Positions 1 to 9,630 are shown, numbered from the stretch's first letter. The stretch is DNA of 51,750 nt from Bradyrhizobium sp. AT1 (GCF_001590795.1 NZ_JXDL01000001.1:2408428-2460177), one strand, 5' to 3'. Translations and numbers: made by a program. The notes: a model not told the origin generated them from the letters alone.

Positions 1-808
1 GCCGTGCCGTGCCTGTCAGCGACGAGCCGAGCCGCGGCACCGCACCCAGCAGGCCCTGCGTGTAGGGATGGCGCGGCGAGCGGAACAGCTCCGCCACCGG
101 CGCCTCCTCGACCTTGCGGCCGGCATACATCACCATGACCCGCTCGGCGATCTCGGCGACGACGCCGAGATCGTGGGTGATCAGAATGATGGCCGCGCCG
201 ACCCGGCGCTTCAGGTCCAGCATCAGCTTGAGGATCTGCGCCTGGATCGTCACGTCGAGCGCGGTGGTGGGCTCGTCGGCGATCAGAAGTTTTGGATTGC
301 AGGCGAGCGCAATGGCGATCATGACGCGCTGGCGCATGCCGCCGGAGAGCTGATGCGGATATTCGCGCACCCGCCGTTTCGGCTCGGGAATGCCAACCAG
401 CGTCAGCATCTCGACCGCGTGCGCCTCGGCAGCGGCCTTGTCGAGGCCCTGATGGATCATCAGGGTCTCGCGGATCTGGCGGCCGACGGTGAGCACCGGG
501 TTGAGACTCGTCATCGGCTCCTGGAAGATCATCGAGATGTCGTTGCCGCGGATCGCGCGCATCTCGCGATCGGAGAGCTCGAGGAGATCCTTGCCCGCGA
601 AGCGGATGCTGCCTGCAATCCTGCCCGGCGGCTCCGGGATCAGGCGCATCAGCGACATCGAGGTCACCGACTTGCCGCAGCCGGACTCGCCGACGATCGC
701 AAGCGTCTCGCCTTCATTGACGTGGAAAGATACGCCATCCACTGCGCGGTTGATGCCGCCCGGCGTGCGGAAATGGGTCTGGAGGTTCTCGACTTCAAGC
801 AGCGCCAT
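1..808 (-). CDS. Peptide-type ABC transporter ATP-binding protein (DppD/OppD-like), 3' end cut by window
   Basis: This is the cytoplasmic ATPase that powers a dipeptide/oligopeptide-type importer. The frame opens with [13 protein letters not shown] at ATG 808 and stays open to base 1, so about 269 residues are present and the C-terminus is missing. The Walker A motif GESGCGKS is at residues 40-47. The signature LSGGMRQR and Walker B LLIADEP with the following TTALD stretch are in order, followed by a switch-histidine region (LITHDLG). The length so far and the ending near [10 protein letters not shown] match the DppD/OppD family, in which a C-terminal oligopeptide extension binds beside the core. 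It lies 13 bases after the permease gene and is the fourth gene of a binding protein-permease-permease-ATPase operon. A second ATPase (DppF type) probably follows outside the window. The transported substrate cannot be told from sequence. Confidence 0.93.
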   Translation of the reverse strand, partial: MALLEVENLQTHFRTPGGINRAVDGVSFHVNEGETLAIVGESGCGKSVTSMSLMRLIPEPPGRIAGSIRFAGKDLLELSDREMRAIRGNDISMIFQEPMTSLNPVLTVGRQIRETLMIHQGLDKAAAEAHAVEMLTLVGIPEPKRRVREYPHQLSGGMRQRVMIAIALACNPKLLIADEPTTALDVTIQAQILKLMLDLKRRVGAAIILITHDLGVVAEIAERVMVMYAGRKVEEAPVAELFRSPRHPYTQGLLGAVPRLGSSLTGTAR

Positions 809-821
809 CGCGATCAGCCCT

Positions 822-1745
822 TCACAGGCTCTTGGCCATGCGCGGGTCGAGCGCATCGCGAAGGCCGTCGCCGAGCAGATTCACGGCGAGCACGGTGACG
901 GACAGGAACGCCGCCGGGAAGAACACGATGTAGGGCTTCACCTGCCAGAGCGCGCGGCCCTCGGCCATGATGTTGCCCCAGGACGGAATGGTCGGCGGCG
1001 TGCCGGCGCCGATGAAGGACAGGATCGCCTCGGTGATCATGGCGCTGGCGCAGATATAGGTCGCCTGCACCAGCATGGGCGCCACCGTGTTGGGCAGGAT
1101 GTGGCGCAGGATGATCATCGGCGTGCGGGTGCCGCAGGCCACGGCCGCATCCACATAGGGCTGCTCACGCAGCGACAGCACCACGCTGCGCACGAGGCGC
1201 GAGACGCGCGGGATCTCCGCAACGGTGATGGCGAGGATGACATTGCCGACGCTGCCGCGCGTCAGCGCCATCAGCGCGATCGCCAGCAGGATCGGCGGGA
1301 TCGACATCAGCCCGTCCATGAAACGCATCAAAATGCCGTCGGCCCAGCGGATGAAGCCGGAGACCATACCGATGGCAAGGCCGGCCGCCGAGGCGAAGAT
1401 CGCAACCGACAGACCGACCGTGAGCGAGACCCGCGCGCCGAACAGCACGCGCGAATAGATGTCGCGGCCGAGCACGTCGGTGCCGAACCAGAAAGCGGCC
1501 GACGGCGCGCGGGTGCGTTTTGCCGGTGCAAGCGCGGTCGGATCCACCGTCCAGAGATAGGGCGCGAAGACCGCGATCAGGACCAGCGTGAGCAATAGCG
1601 CGCCGCCGATCGCAACGGTGGGATGGCCGCGCAAGAACCCGATGAAGCCGCGCCGGATCGTGACCGGCCGGAGGATCTCCGGCAACTGCGGCGCGAGAAC
1701 GAGGCCGGCCGGAAGCGATTGCGGATTGACGGTCGTATCGGTCAA
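822..1745 (-). CDS. Peptide-type ABC transporter permease, DppC-like
   Basis: This inner-membrane permease subunit of the importer has 307 residues, usual for the DppC family. An N-terminal cytoplasmic stretch (to about residue 40) is followed by a first membrane helix, the DppC-type periplasmic loop with [16 protein letters not shown], and the BPD_transp_1 core. The EAA loop that docks on the ATPase is visible ([20 protein letters not shown]). The start appears to be TTG at 1745. It overlaps the stop of the upstream permease as TTGA, and a GAGGAT box lies about eight bases before it. No ATG or GTG fits the N-terminus better. Translational coupling to the upstream gene is therefore likely. 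Confidence 0.92.
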   Translation of the reverse strand: MTDTTVNPQSLPAGLVLAPQLPEILRPVTIRRGFIGFLRGHPTVAIGGALLLTLVLIAVFAPYLWTVDPTALAPAKRTRAPSAAFWFGTDVLGRDIYSRVLFGARVSLTVGLSVAIFASAAGLAIGMVSGFIRWADGILMRFMDGLMSIPPILLAIALMALTRGSVGNVILAITVAEIPRVSRLVRSVVLSLREQPYVDAAVACGTRTPMIILRHILPNTVAPMLVQATYICASAMITEAILSFIGAGTPPTIPSWGNIMAEGRALWQVKPYIVFFPAAFLSVTVLAVNLLGDGLRDALDPRMAKSL

Positions 1746-2683
1746 TAGCGGATCCTCGGGTCAACGAGCGTGTAGATGACGTCGATCATCAGATTGACGA
1801 GGACGTAGACGAAGCTGAACAGCAGCACGATACCCTGGATGACGGGATAATCGCGGCGCAGGATCGCATCGATCGTGAGGCGGCCGAGGCCGGGGATCGC
1901 GAACACGCTTTCGGTGACGACCGCACCGCCGATCAGGAGCGCAATGCCGATGCCGATCACGGTCACGATCGGCACCGCCGCGTTCTTCAGCGCGTGAATG
2001 AACAGGATGCCGCCCTGCCCCAAGCCCTTGGCCTTGGCCGTACGGATATAGTCCTGCTGCAGCACTTCGAGCATGGCCGCGCGGGTGATGCGCGCGACCA
2101 GGGCGATATAGACGCAGCCGAGCGCGATCGCGGGCAGGATCAAATTCTCCAGCCACGGCCAGAAGCCGGAGCTGAGCGGCGTATAGCCCTGCACCGGCAG
2201 CCATTCCAGCTCGAGGGCGAAGATGTAGGCGAGCATGTAGCCGACCACGAAGACGGGCAGCGAGAAACCGAACACGGCAAAGCCCATGATGACGCGGTCG
2301 ATCAGGCTGCCGGCCTTCCAAGCCGCCACCACACCGAGCGGCACCGCCACCACGATCGTCAGCAGCAACGTGACGATCATCAGCGACAGGGTCGGTCCAA
2401 GGCGCTGGCCGATCATCGCCGAGACCGGCAGATTGGTGAAGATCGAGGTGCCGAGATCGCCGTGCAGGATGCGCCAGACCCAGCTGCCGAACTGCACCAG
2501 GAACGGGCGGTCGAGGCCGAGGCTCTGGCGGATGCGCTCCACATCCTCCGGGCTCGCCTGGTCGCCCGCGATCACCACGGCGGGATCACCCGGCGCGATA
2601 TAGAGCAGGCTGAACACGAACAGCGCGACGATCGCCATGACCGGCAAGGTCGCGACGATGCGACGGAGGATGTAGGAGAGCAT
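1742..2683 (-). CDS. Peptide-type ABC transporter permease, DppB-like
   Basis: This is the first inner-membrane permease of the importer, 313 residues. The N-terminus MLSYILRRIVATLPVM and the following GDPA segment are typical of DppB/OppB proteins. The BPD_transp_1 domain occupies roughly residues 95-310, with an EAA loop containing YIRTAKAKGLGQGGILFIHA. The C-terminus (VDPRIRY) is also family-like. The ATG at 2683 follows a GAGG box and lies 17 bases after the binding-protein gene. Its stop overlaps the TTG start of the second permease by four bases. It pairs with the DppC-like subunit to form the channel. Confidence 0.93.
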   Translation of the reverse strand: MLSYILRRIVATLPVMAIVALFVFSLLYIAPGDPAVVIAGDQASPEDVERIRQSLGLDRPFLVQFGSWVWRILHGDLGTSIFTNLPVSAMIGQRLGPTLSLMIVTLLLTIVVAVPLGVVAAWKAGSLIDRVIMGFAVFGFSLPVFVVGYMLAYIFALELEWLPVQGYTPLSSGFWPWLENLILPAIALGCVYIALVARITRAAMLEVLQQDYIRTAKAKGLGQGGILFIHALKNAAVPIVTVIGIGIALLIGGAVVTESVFAIPGLGRLTIDAILRRDYPVIQGIVLLFSFVYVLVNLMIDVIYTLVDPRIRY

Positions 2684-2700
2684 CTGGCCTCAGCGCCGCA

Positions 2701-4302
2701 TCATGCCGATTTCGACACGCCCCAGAAGAACGGCAGCGGCCCCTTGGCGATGCCGGAGACGTTCTTGCGCCAGGCCGTGTAGGTCAGGAAGAAGCCGGTC
2801 GGCGCGTAGACGACATCCTCGATCGCGGCCTTGTTGACCCGCCCGATCGCCGCCTTCTCTTCATCGACACTCTTGGCCTCGAACCAGCCTGTGATCTCCT
2901 TTTCGGTGTTCGGGCTGTTCGGCCAGCCGAACCAGGCCTTGTCGCCGTTGGCCCGGATGGCGGTGTAGGCGGCGGGCGTGATGCAGTCGGCGCCGGCATG
3001 CCAGCTGTGGAACATGTTCCAGCCGCCCTGCCCCGGCGGCGTCTTGGCGGCGCGACGGGAGCCGACCGTGCCCCAATCGGTGGCGACGAAATCCACGTTC
3101 ATGCCGAGCTTCTTCAGGAGGTCCGCGGTGACGTCGCCTTGCGCTTTCGTGATCGGCTGGTCCTGCGCGACCAGGCACGTCACCGGCTGGCCGGAATAGC
3201 CGCTCTCGGCCAGCAGCTTCTTGGCAGCGTCGAGATCGCGCTTGCCCTTCAGGATGTCGCCACCCAGCTCGTTGTAGACAGGCGTATCCGGCGTGAAGAA
3301 GCCGGGCAGCGGCTTCCACAAGGCGTCGTCGTCGCCGACGATCGCCCGCATGTAATCCTCCTGGCTGAGCGCCATCAGCACCGCGCGTCGCGCCCGCACG
3401 TCGTTGAACGGCGCGAACAGATGGTTCATGCGGAACGAGCCGATATTGCCGAGGGGATCGCCGATGTCGACGCTGATGTTCTTGTTCTTCTTCAGCACGG
3501 GCACGAGATCGGCGATCGGGTTCTCCCACCAGTCGACCTCACCGTTCTGCAAGGCCGCCGCCGCGGTCGCGGGGTCCGGCATCACGATCCATTCCACGCG
3601 GTCGACCATGATCTGCTTGCCGCCGGCGAGCCAGGATGCCTTCTCCTGGCGCGGGACGTAATCCGTGAACTTCTCGAACACGGCCTTGGCGCCGGGGACC
3701 CATTCGCCCTTGGCGAACTTCATCGGACCCGAGCCGACATATTCGGTGATCTGCTTGAAGGGATCGGTCTTTGCGATGCGCTCGGGCATGATGAAGGAGC
3801 ACGGCGCGTTGTTCTTGGCAAGTGCATAGAGCATTTTCGGGAAGGGCTGCTTCAAGACCCATTTGAATGTGCGGTCGTCGACCGCGGTCAGTTCCTGCTG
3901 GATCGCGATGATCATCAGCCCCATCGGATCGCGCGCGGCCCAGCGCGACAGGCTCGCCACGACGTCCTTGGCCAGCACCGGCTCGCCGTCGTGGAACTTG
4001 AGGCCGGGACGCAGCTTGAACGTCCAGGTTTTGCCGTCGTCGGTGGTCTCCTCGGACTCGACCATCTGGCGCTGCGGCTGCAGCGAGGAATCGATGCCGT
4101 AAAGCGTATCCCAGACCAGCGCGGCGGCATTGCGCACGACATATTGCGTGCCCCAGATCGGATCGAAATTGGCGAGATTGGCCTGCGGCACGAAGCGTAA
4201 AGTGCGGGCAGATGCCCCCTGCGCAATCGCCGGTGCCGAGAGACCGGTCAATGCCAGACCGCCCGCGCCGGCCAGTCCCTTCAATACGGTCCTGCGATCC
4301 AT
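2701..4302 (-). CDS. Periplasmic substrate-binding protein of peptide ABC transporter (SBP_bac_5)
   Basis: This is the periplasmic receptor for the importer, 533 residues. The start is set at ATG 4302 because a strong GGGAGGACGTC ribosome-binding site precedes it and the protein then opens with MDRRTVLKGLAGAGGLALTG, a twin-arginine-like signal peptide with cleavage near SAPAIAQG. The longer open frame to 4374 has no such site. The body shows SBP_bac_5 features: VWDTLYGIDSSLQPQ near the N-terminus, then TWTFKLRPGLKFHDGEP, then the MNHLFAPFNDVRARRAVLMAL segment typical of DppA/OppA-like proteins. It is the first gene of the operon with both permeases and the ATPase. The ligand is unknown; peptides, opines or glycosides are all possible for this family. 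Confidence 0.92.
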   Translation of the reverse strand: MDRRTVLKGLAGAGGLALTGLSAPAIAQGASARTLRFVPQANLANFDPIWGTQYVVRNAAALVWDTLYGIDSSLQPQRQMVESEETTDDGKTWTFKLRPGLKFHDGEPVLAKDVVASLSRWAARDPMGLMIIAIQQELTAVDDRTFKWVLKQPFPKMLYALAKNNAPCSFIMPERIAKTDPFKQITEYVGSGPMKFAKGEWVPGAKAVFEKFTDYVPRQEKASWLAGGKQIMVDRVEWIVMPDPATAAAALQNGEVDWWENPIADLVPVLKKNKNISVDIGDPLGNIGSFRMNHLFAPFNDVRARRAVLMALSQEDYMRAIVGDDDALWKPLPGFFTPDTPVYNELGGDILKGKRDLDAAKKLLAESGYSGQPVTCLVAQDQPITKAQGDVTADLLKKLGMNVDFVATDWGTVGSRRAAKTPPGQGGWNMFHSWHAGADCITPAAYTAIRANGDKAWFGWPNSPNTEKEITGWFEAKSVDEEKAAIGRVNKAAIEDVVYAPTGFFLTYTAWRKNVSGIAKGPLPFFWGVSKSA

Positions 4303-4556
4303 GACGTCCTCCCAGTAATGCCGTGATGCCGGCCATCGTTGGCCAAGAGCAGTGAAACCAGAGCTCATTAGCAAGCAAATGGTATGCCACTAATCACGCC
4401 TTCACCAGCAGGATCTCGCTGTCATTTTCGTGAGCCTGATTTCGAGAACCGTCGGCAGCGTCGGTCCGGCGAAACAGCTGTTGCCCTCGACAATTCCAGA
4501 TGGCAGCATTGTGCGATGCATTATCAGGTTGTCATGTACGAGAGCGGCGAGATCGG
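4303..4556. other. Divergent intergenic region with a possible operator
   Basis: This 254-base spacer separates the transporter operon (minus) from the serine hydrolase gene (plus), so promoters for both should lie here. The clearest element is TGGTATGCCA at 4380-4389, a ten-base near-palindrome. It is flanked by an ATTAG (4368-4372) and CTAAT (minus-strand reading ATTAG) pair. The symmetry suggests a repressor site of the GntR sort, but this is inferred from shape alone. No convincing -35/-10 pair was found in either direction. Confidence 0.3.
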
Positions 4557-5687
4557 ATGAAACGGCGCCACTTCATGTCGCTCGTCGGAGGAGCGGCATT
4601 GTCACCGCTCGCCGGAATGCCTGTAACCGCAGAGCCAGCCAGTTGCGCTGCACCTGCCCCCGTCGCGTCCAGCATAGAGAGCCTCGTCGATGTCGCGGCA
4701 CTGTGCAGGATGACCGACCGGCTCGCGGCGTCCGCCAACGTGCACGCCGTGCTGGTCGCGCGCGGCGGCGCACTGGTGTTCGAGCGCTATTTGACCGGCT
4801 CCGACGAGATCAACGATCGTCCGATTGCGAACGCCAGTTTCGATGCCGATACGCTGCATGACATGAAATCGGTGGCCAAAAGCGTGGCATCCCTCGCGCT
4901 CGGGATCGCGATCGATCGGGGACTGATCGCGGGCGTCGACGAACCGATCTTCAGCTTCTTTCCTGAATTGTCCGACCTGCGCTCCCCCGAGAAGGACCGC
5001 ATCCTTCTGTCACACGCGCTCACCATGTCGCTAGGCTTGAAATGGGTGGAGGCAACGCCGAGCACCGGCAACTATGACAACGACGAGTCCCGCATGCACA
5101 TGGCGCGCGATCCCTGTCGCTATGTGCTCGGTCTTCCCATGACGACGCCCGCGGGCCAGGACTTCTTCTACAACACCGGCGCGCTCACGCTGGTCTCGGC
5201 CATCGTCCGAAAGGCCGTGGGAAAGCCGCTCGACGAATTCGCACGCGAGGCCTTGTTCGAGCCGCTCGGCATAACCCGCTACGAGTGGACCCGCGTGAAG
5301 GGCGATACCAATGCCGGCGGAGGATTGCGCCTGCGTCCACGCGACATGGTCAAGATCGGTCAGCTCGTCCTCGCGGGCGGACGCTGGAACGATCGTCAGA
5401 TCGTGTCGAAGGCGTGGATCGACGCTTCGACGAGACCGCGGCTGGAGGCCACGGGTCCCTATTTCTACGGTTATCTGTGGTGGCTCGGCCGCTCCCTCCA
5501 CGGCGGACGCGAGATCCATTGGGACGCCGCGCTCGGCCGCGGCGGTCAGTCCATCCGCATCGTTCCCGAACTCGATCTCGTGGTGGCCGTGACCGCGGGA
5601 TATTATCAGGACTACAGCCCGCGCGCGTTTCAGCTGCAGTCCGGACTTTTCAAGGACGTGTTGCGGGCGATTCCGGCGGCGGGCTGA
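4557..5687 (+). CDS. Serine hydrolase, beta-lactamase (class C/EstB-like) fold, Tat-exported
   Basis: This is a predicted periplasmic serine hydrolase of 376 residues. ATG 4557 is chosen because it starts MKRRHFMSLVGGAAL, a twin-arginine signal peptide with cleavage near residue 25. The frame remains open upstream to 4500, but that stretch has no signal-like character. The beta-lactamase-family SxxK motif is Ser105-Val-Ala-Lys108. The second catalytic Tyr is in FFYNTG (Tyr205), and a GRGGQ segment near the C-terminus fills the place of the KTG box. These features fit the wide class C beta-lactamase-related family (esterases, peptidases, some beta-lactamases). The actual substrate is unknown. 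It is transcribed divergently from the peptide importer and ends nine bases from the convergent PepSY gene. Confidence 0.85.
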   Translation: MKRRHFMSLVGGAALSPLAGMPVTAEPASCAAPAPVASSIESLVDVAALCRMTDRLAASANVHAVLVARGGALVFERYLTGSDEINDRPIANASFDADTLHDMKSVAKSVASLALGIAIDRGLIAGVDEPIFSFFPELSDLRSPEKDRILLSHALTMSLGLKWVEATPSTGNYDNDESRMHMARDPCRYVLGLPMTTPAGQDFFYNTGALTLVSAIVRKAVGKPLDEFAREALFEPLGITRYEWTRVKGDTNAGGGLRLRPRDMVKIGQLVLAGGRWNDRQIVSKAWIDASTRPRLEATGPYFYGYLWWLGRSLHGGREIHWDAALGRGGQSIRIVPELDLVVAVTAGYYQDYSPRAFQLQSGLFKDVLRAIPAAG

Positions 5688-5696
5688 ACCGGGCGC

Positions 5697-7124
5697 TCAA
5701 AGCGACAGCCGCAGGCGCCGCCAGCCGATCACGACACCGGTCAGGGAGAACGCGAACCCCAGCGCACAGAGCCCGACGATCATCATATCGCGCAAGCGCG
5801 GATGCGCCATGAGGACTGGGAAGTCGAACGTATGCAGCGCGCTGTAGAACCAGCAATAGGCACGACGCGAGGCATCCAGCCTTTGCAGCAAATTGCCGTC
5901 GGCGCCGTCGATATCGAACCAAATCTCGCCGCAGCGCGCGCGGTAGACCGGCGCACCGGGGATGGCGGATCGTGCGGGATAGTCATCACCGTCGGCAAGC
6001 ATGGTGGGGACGTCGCAGCCCGTGGCAAGGCGGGCCGTCAATGCCTGAACCTCGCGCGCCCCGAGGAATCCGGTAGGTCCTGCGTCGGACACACCTTCTG
6101 TCCTGACCAGCGCCTGCGAATCCAGCGCGAGCCGGTCGCGACGGTAGAGCTTGCCGTCGAAGCCGAACCATTCGATCTCCCGGGCCGACGCCGATACCGG
6201 TGGTCGGTCGAGCGACGCGGCAACCGCCCAATCGGGCGCCGCGTACATCACGTCCGCTTCGACGCCCGTCAGCTGTCCGCGCGAGAACAGCCGGCCGTGA
6301 TCCATGGACAGCCAGCCGCTGAAGATCCAGGTGAGCACGAACACCGACGCCGCAAGGCCAAGGATATGATGCAGGGCGTGCCAACCGCGATAAGGCGTTG
6401 CGAGCCGGCCGCCGTTCGTCTTGACCCGCACGATCCCGAGCGCCGCGCCTAGCACGGCTGCGATCAGGGCCAGCAACGATAGCGTCCAGACGACGCCGTC
6501 CCACAGCGCCCAATTGCTTCTCAGAACCGTCGGATAGATCCAGTGCAGCACGCTGCCGACGAGATTCCAGCCACGCTCGCGTCGCGTCGTATCCAGCACG
6601 ACCTCGCCGGTGCGCGAGGAGACATAGACCTCCGTCCCGGCGGGATCGGTGAGCGCGATGCGAAACAGGGGACGATGACGATCGAAACCGTTCGGCACGG
6701 TCCATTGGTCGTAGTCCGCCTGCGCGAGGACCGTTGCGCCCGCGGCGTCGAGCCCACGGCCGCGGGCGTGATCCTGCGCTATCGCAAGCGCCACATCGGA
6801 GGACACCACCGATGCATCGCTGCCATCGGAGGCGCGCACCGCGCGCAGGCGCGATGGTCCCGTAATGACATAGGCGAGCCCGTCGCTGCGCCGGATCAGC
6901 CTGACGCGTGTCGCGTCGGCTAGTCCGCTCGCGGCCACGGCATCGGCAATTGCGATCCGCGGCTCCATGCGATCCAGCGGCGCGAGGCCGGCAAAGCGCT
7001 CCGCCTCCGTCAGCGACGGGAACGGAACGAAGTGCATCACGACGCCGGTCGCGAACCACATCGCGAACAGCAGGCAGAACGCGATCCCGAGCCAGCGGTG
7101 TAGCAGGACGATCGCGCTCATCAT
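5697..7124 (-). CDS. PepSY-associated transmembrane protein
   Basis: This inner-membrane protein of 475 residues opens with a helix typical of PepSY-TM proteins (LLHRWLGIAFCLLFAMWFATG, with the His-Arg-Trp start). A large periplasmic part carries PepSY-like segments, for example YVSSRTGEVVLDTTRRE with HWIYPTVLR following. A second membrane helix lies near residues 215-235, another near 255-275 (WHALHHILGLAASVFVLTW), and a last one near the C-terminus. Such proteins often accompany TonB receptors and are thought to act as reductases or handling factors for imported metal chelates. The gene starts 12 bases after the TonB receptor stop and should share its B12-riboswitch leader, which suggests a role in corrinoid or cobalt-chelate uptake. 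A second ATG lies one codon into the gene. Confidence 0.85.
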   Translation of the reverse strand: MMSAIVLLHRWLGIAFCLLFAMWFATGVVMHFVPFPSLTEAERFAGLAPLDRMEPRIAIADAVAASGLADATRVRLIRRSDGLAYVITGPSRLRAVRASDGSDASVVSSDVALAIAQDHARGRGLDAAGATVLAQADYDQWTVPNGFDRHRPLFRIALTDPAGTEVYVSSRTGEVVLDTTRRERGWNLVGSVLHWIYPTVLRSNWALWDGVVWTLSLLALIAAVLGAALGIVRVKTNGGRLATPYRGWHALHHILGLAASVFVLTWIFSGWLSMDHGRLFSRGQLTGVEADVMYAAPDWAVAASLDRPPVSASAREIEWFGFDGKLYRRDRLALDSQALVRTEGVSDAGPTGFLGAREVQALTARLATGCDVPTMLADGDDYPARSAIPGAPVYRARCGEIWFDIDGADGNLLQRLDASRRAYCWFYSALHTFDFPVLMAHPRLRDMMIVGLCALGFAFSLTGVVIGWRRLRLSL

Positions 7125-7136
7125 GCGGTCAGCGCC

Positions 7137-9500
7137 CTACCATTTGAACGCGGCCGAGAGCTCGTAAGTGCGCGGCGCGCCCAGCAGGATCTGGTCGGGA
7201 TAGAACGGATCGCCCCAGATCGCGTAGCGCTTGTCGGTGATGTTGCGGACGCGGAAGGTCAGGCGGGCCTGGTCGACCGCGCCAAACACCGTCTTGGGAA
7301 TGTCGACGAAGGCGTAGACATCGGCGGCGGTGTAGGCCTTCATCGTCACCGTGTTGGCGTCGGTGTTGTAGCGGTCGCCGACATGGCGGCCGGTGATGCC
7401 GAGCTCGACCGGCCAGGGCGTGAAGAAGCGGTACGAGGCACCGGCATTGGCGACGATGCGCGGCACGTTCGGCGGCGTGTTGCCGGAGAACGAGCCGCCG
7501 ACGAAATTGTAATCGGTATAGCGCGCGTCGACATAGGCGATGTTGCCCCACAGCCGCAGCGGCTCGATCGGCCGCACCGACGCGGCAAGCTCCACACCCT
7601 TGGACTCCTGCCGCCCGGCGATGTTGAGCGCCTGCCCGCCGGCCGCGGCATAGACGTTCTTGCGCAGGATGTCGTAAGCCGAGAACGACCACTCCGCCCT
7701 GTTGTCCCAGAACAGATGCTTGACGCCGGTCTCGTAGGTGCGCGCGGTGGTGAGATCCAGCGGCTGGGTCGGCGACAGCAGGAAGATGTTGTTGGCCGAG
7801 ACGTCCGCGCCAGTGGCGTATTGGCTGAAGAAGGTCAGGCCGGGCACGGCTTCCCAGGTGTAGCCGATGCGCCCCGTCACGGGCGCCCAGTCCTTCGTGT
7901 ACGGAAAGCCCGCGTTCACGACCCCGGCGGCGTCGGTCGAATTGCGGTCGAGCCCGATATGCTCGACGCGCAGGCCACCGATCAGCGAGAACGTCCGTGT
8001 CAGCTTCAGCCTGTCCTCGAACGACAGCGCCTCGTTGTCGATGCGCGCGGTCTGCAGTTTGGTCGTGAGCGTGCCGTAGAAGCCGCGGTTGGGATCGACC
8101 AGCGACACGGAGTCGCCGGGGAAGTTCGCAGCACCCGGCCTGACGAAATCGAGATAGCTCGACGACAGCGTCGTAACCAGGCGGTTGTCGAAGCCGGCGA
8201 TGTTCGCATCCCAAATCAGGTCGGTGATGTTGCCGACCAGCCGCTGGCTGTGCGCAACATAAAAGCGCTCGCGATCCACGAGGTTCGAGGTCGAGTTGAA
8301 CGCCTCGATCTCATTGTTGAACCAACTGCGCTCGGCACCATAGCCATAGGCCTGGCTCTTCAGGATCAGGTCCGGCGCCAGCTTCAGCTCGAAGCCGCCG
8401 CGCAGCCACACTTCCTGCGCCACGTTGCGGTTGTCGAGGACGTTGTAATTGGTGTTGAAGGTGCGGTCGTCGATGGTGACGGCACCGAGATTGGTCTTGT
8501 TGTAATTCGAAATGTAATTGCCGGAGACGATCCCGCTCGTCGCATGCGAGCCGCTGAACGCGACCGGCACCAGCGGCGCGCCCCAATAGGCCTTGCCGCG
8601 ATCCTCGCGATATTCGATCGCGCCCCAGACCTTGAGGCTGTCGGAGACGCGATAGTTGAGCTGACCCGACACATCCAGCATCTTGGTGTTGGTGTCGTCG
8701 ACAAAGCCGTTGAGCGCGGAACGGCTGATGTCGAAACGATAGTCGAGGCCCTGCACGTTCGTGCTGCCGCCCGAGCCGTAATGCGCGCGAAACGAGTTCA
8801 GCGAATCCCAGGAGAAATCGGCCTCGTTCCGGATCGGCCCCGTGTGCGGCTGCTTGGTGACGAAATTGATCGCGCCGCCGGCGGCGCCCTCGCCCGAGAT
8901 CAGCGAGGCCGGACCTTTCAGGAATTCCACGGCCTCCAGATTGGCCGTGTCCATGATGCGCGACGTCATGTTCTGCGGGCCGATCTTGATGCCGTTATAG
9001 AGCGTGTTGATCTGGCTGTTGGTGAAGCCGCGCATCGAGAAGCCCGCCGGCTCTCCGGGGGCGTCGCCGGAGGTGACGCCGACTGCGCCCTGCGCCACTT
9101 CGGACACGGTGCGATAGCCCTGCTCGCGCATGGTCTCGGCCGAGATCACTTCGACGGTCGCGGGCATCTCGCGCACCGTCAGACCGAGGCGCGAGGCGCT
9201 TTCGGCGACGGCATTGCTGTTGAGCGGTGTCGCCGCCTGCGTCTGTGCGCCAGCGCCCGGCACCGCAGGCTTTGGCGCCGCAGCGACAGCGGATCTGCGC
9301 GATGACGCGCGGCGCGTGCTTTGCCCTTCCCTGCCGACTGGCTTCGCCTGCTTGCGGGATTGGGCCGGCGACACCTCGACCGGCGGCAGCGGTTCGCGAG
9401 CCTGCTGCGCGAGGGCGGCGGGCATATCCGCTGCGGCAAACGTCAGCGCGACGGAGGCGAGCAGGAATTCTCGCGGTGGTACGATACGGATAGAAGGCAC
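7137..9500 (-). CDS. TonB-dependent outer-membrane receptor (siderophore-receptor type) under a B12 riboswitch
   Basis: This outer-membrane gated channel has 787 residues. The start is GTG 9500, preceded by a GAGG box ten bases away; there is no nearby ATG. The signal peptide ends near ALAQQ. A Pro/Arg/Ala-rich linker (about residues 35-95) precedes the plug domain (about 105-215), which contains VREMPATVEVISAETMREQG and FSMRGFTNSQINTLYNG. The 22-strand barrel follows and ends in the terminal aromatic AFKW expected for outer-membrane insertion. Plug and barrel resemble ferric-siderophore receptors (FhuE/FpvA type) more than E. coli BtuB. The cobalamin riboswitch directly upstream implies that the substrate is a corrinoid, a cobalt chelate or something exchanged with B12 demand. 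It is the first gene of an operon with the PepSY protein. Confidence 0.92.
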   Translation of the reverse strand: MPSIRIVPPREFLLASVALTFAAADMPAALAQQAREPLPPVEVSPAQSRKQAKPVGREGQSTRRASSRRSAVAAAPKPAVPGAGAQTQAATPLNSNAVAESASRLGLTVREMPATVEVISAETMREQGYRTVSEVAQGAVGVTSGDAPGEPAGFSMRGFTNSQINTLYNGIKIGPQNMTSRIMDTANLEAVEFLKGPASLISGEGAAGGAINFVTKQPHTGPIRNEADFSWDSLNSFRAHYGSGGSTNVQGLDYRFDISRSALNGFVDDTNTKMLDVSGQLNYRVSDSLKVWGAIEYREDRGKAYWGAPLVPVAFSGSHATSGIVSGNYISNYNKTNLGAVTIDDRTFNTNYNVLDNRNVAQEVWLRGGFELKLAPDLILKSQAYGYGAERSWFNNEIEAFNSTSNLVDRERFYVAHSQRLVGNITDLIWDANIAGFDNRLVTTLSSSYLDFVRPGAANFPGDSVSLVDPNRGFYGTLTTKLQTARIDNEALSFEDRLKLTRTFSLIGGLRVEHIGLDRNSTDAAGVVNAGFPYTKDWAPVTGRIGYTWEAVPGLTFFSQYATGADVSANNIFLLSPTQPLDLTTARTYETGVKHLFWDNRAEWSFSAYDILRKNVYAAAGGQALNIAGRQESKGVELAASVRPIEPLRLWGNIAYVDARYTDYNFVGGSFSGNTPPNVPRIVANAGASYRFFTPWPVELGITGRHVGDRYNTDANTVTMKAYTAADVYAFVDIPKTVFGAVDQARLTFRVRNITDKRYAIWGDPFYPDQILLGAPRTYELSAAFKW

Positions 9501-9507
9501 GGCTTTG

Positions 9508-9550
9508 GACCTCGGTATGACGTCAGTGGCACGTCACAGCGAACGAGGTC
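9508..9550 (-). promoter_or_regulatory. Hairpin masking the ribosome-binding site of the TonB receptor gene
   Basis: In the leader between riboswitch 1 and the GTG start, CGAGGTC (9508-9514, minus strand) can pair perfectly with GACCTCG (9544-9550). An inner TGACGT/ACGTCA stem (9518-9523 with 9531-9536) stacks inside it. The GAGG ribosome-binding site lies in the outer stem. This fits a riboswitch expression platform that blocks translation. The pairing is seen in the sequence; the regulatory role is inferred. Confidence 0.6.
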
Positions 9551-9630
9551 TCACCTTTTGGCCGTGCGGCCGTCCGATGAAGCCGAATGTCTGTACTCCC
9601 CGACCGACATCTTCGCGTGTGACCACGGCT

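Noticed and set aside
2998..4200. Plus-strand frame of 400 codons opposite the binding protein gene
   Set aside because: The minus-strand frame encodes a clear SBP_bac_5 protein; this one has only His/Arg/Gly-rich shadow sequence.
4430..4861. Alternative plus-strand frame starting before the serine hydrolase
   Set aside because: It overlaps the Tat-signal-bearing hydrolase in another frame and lacks any motif.
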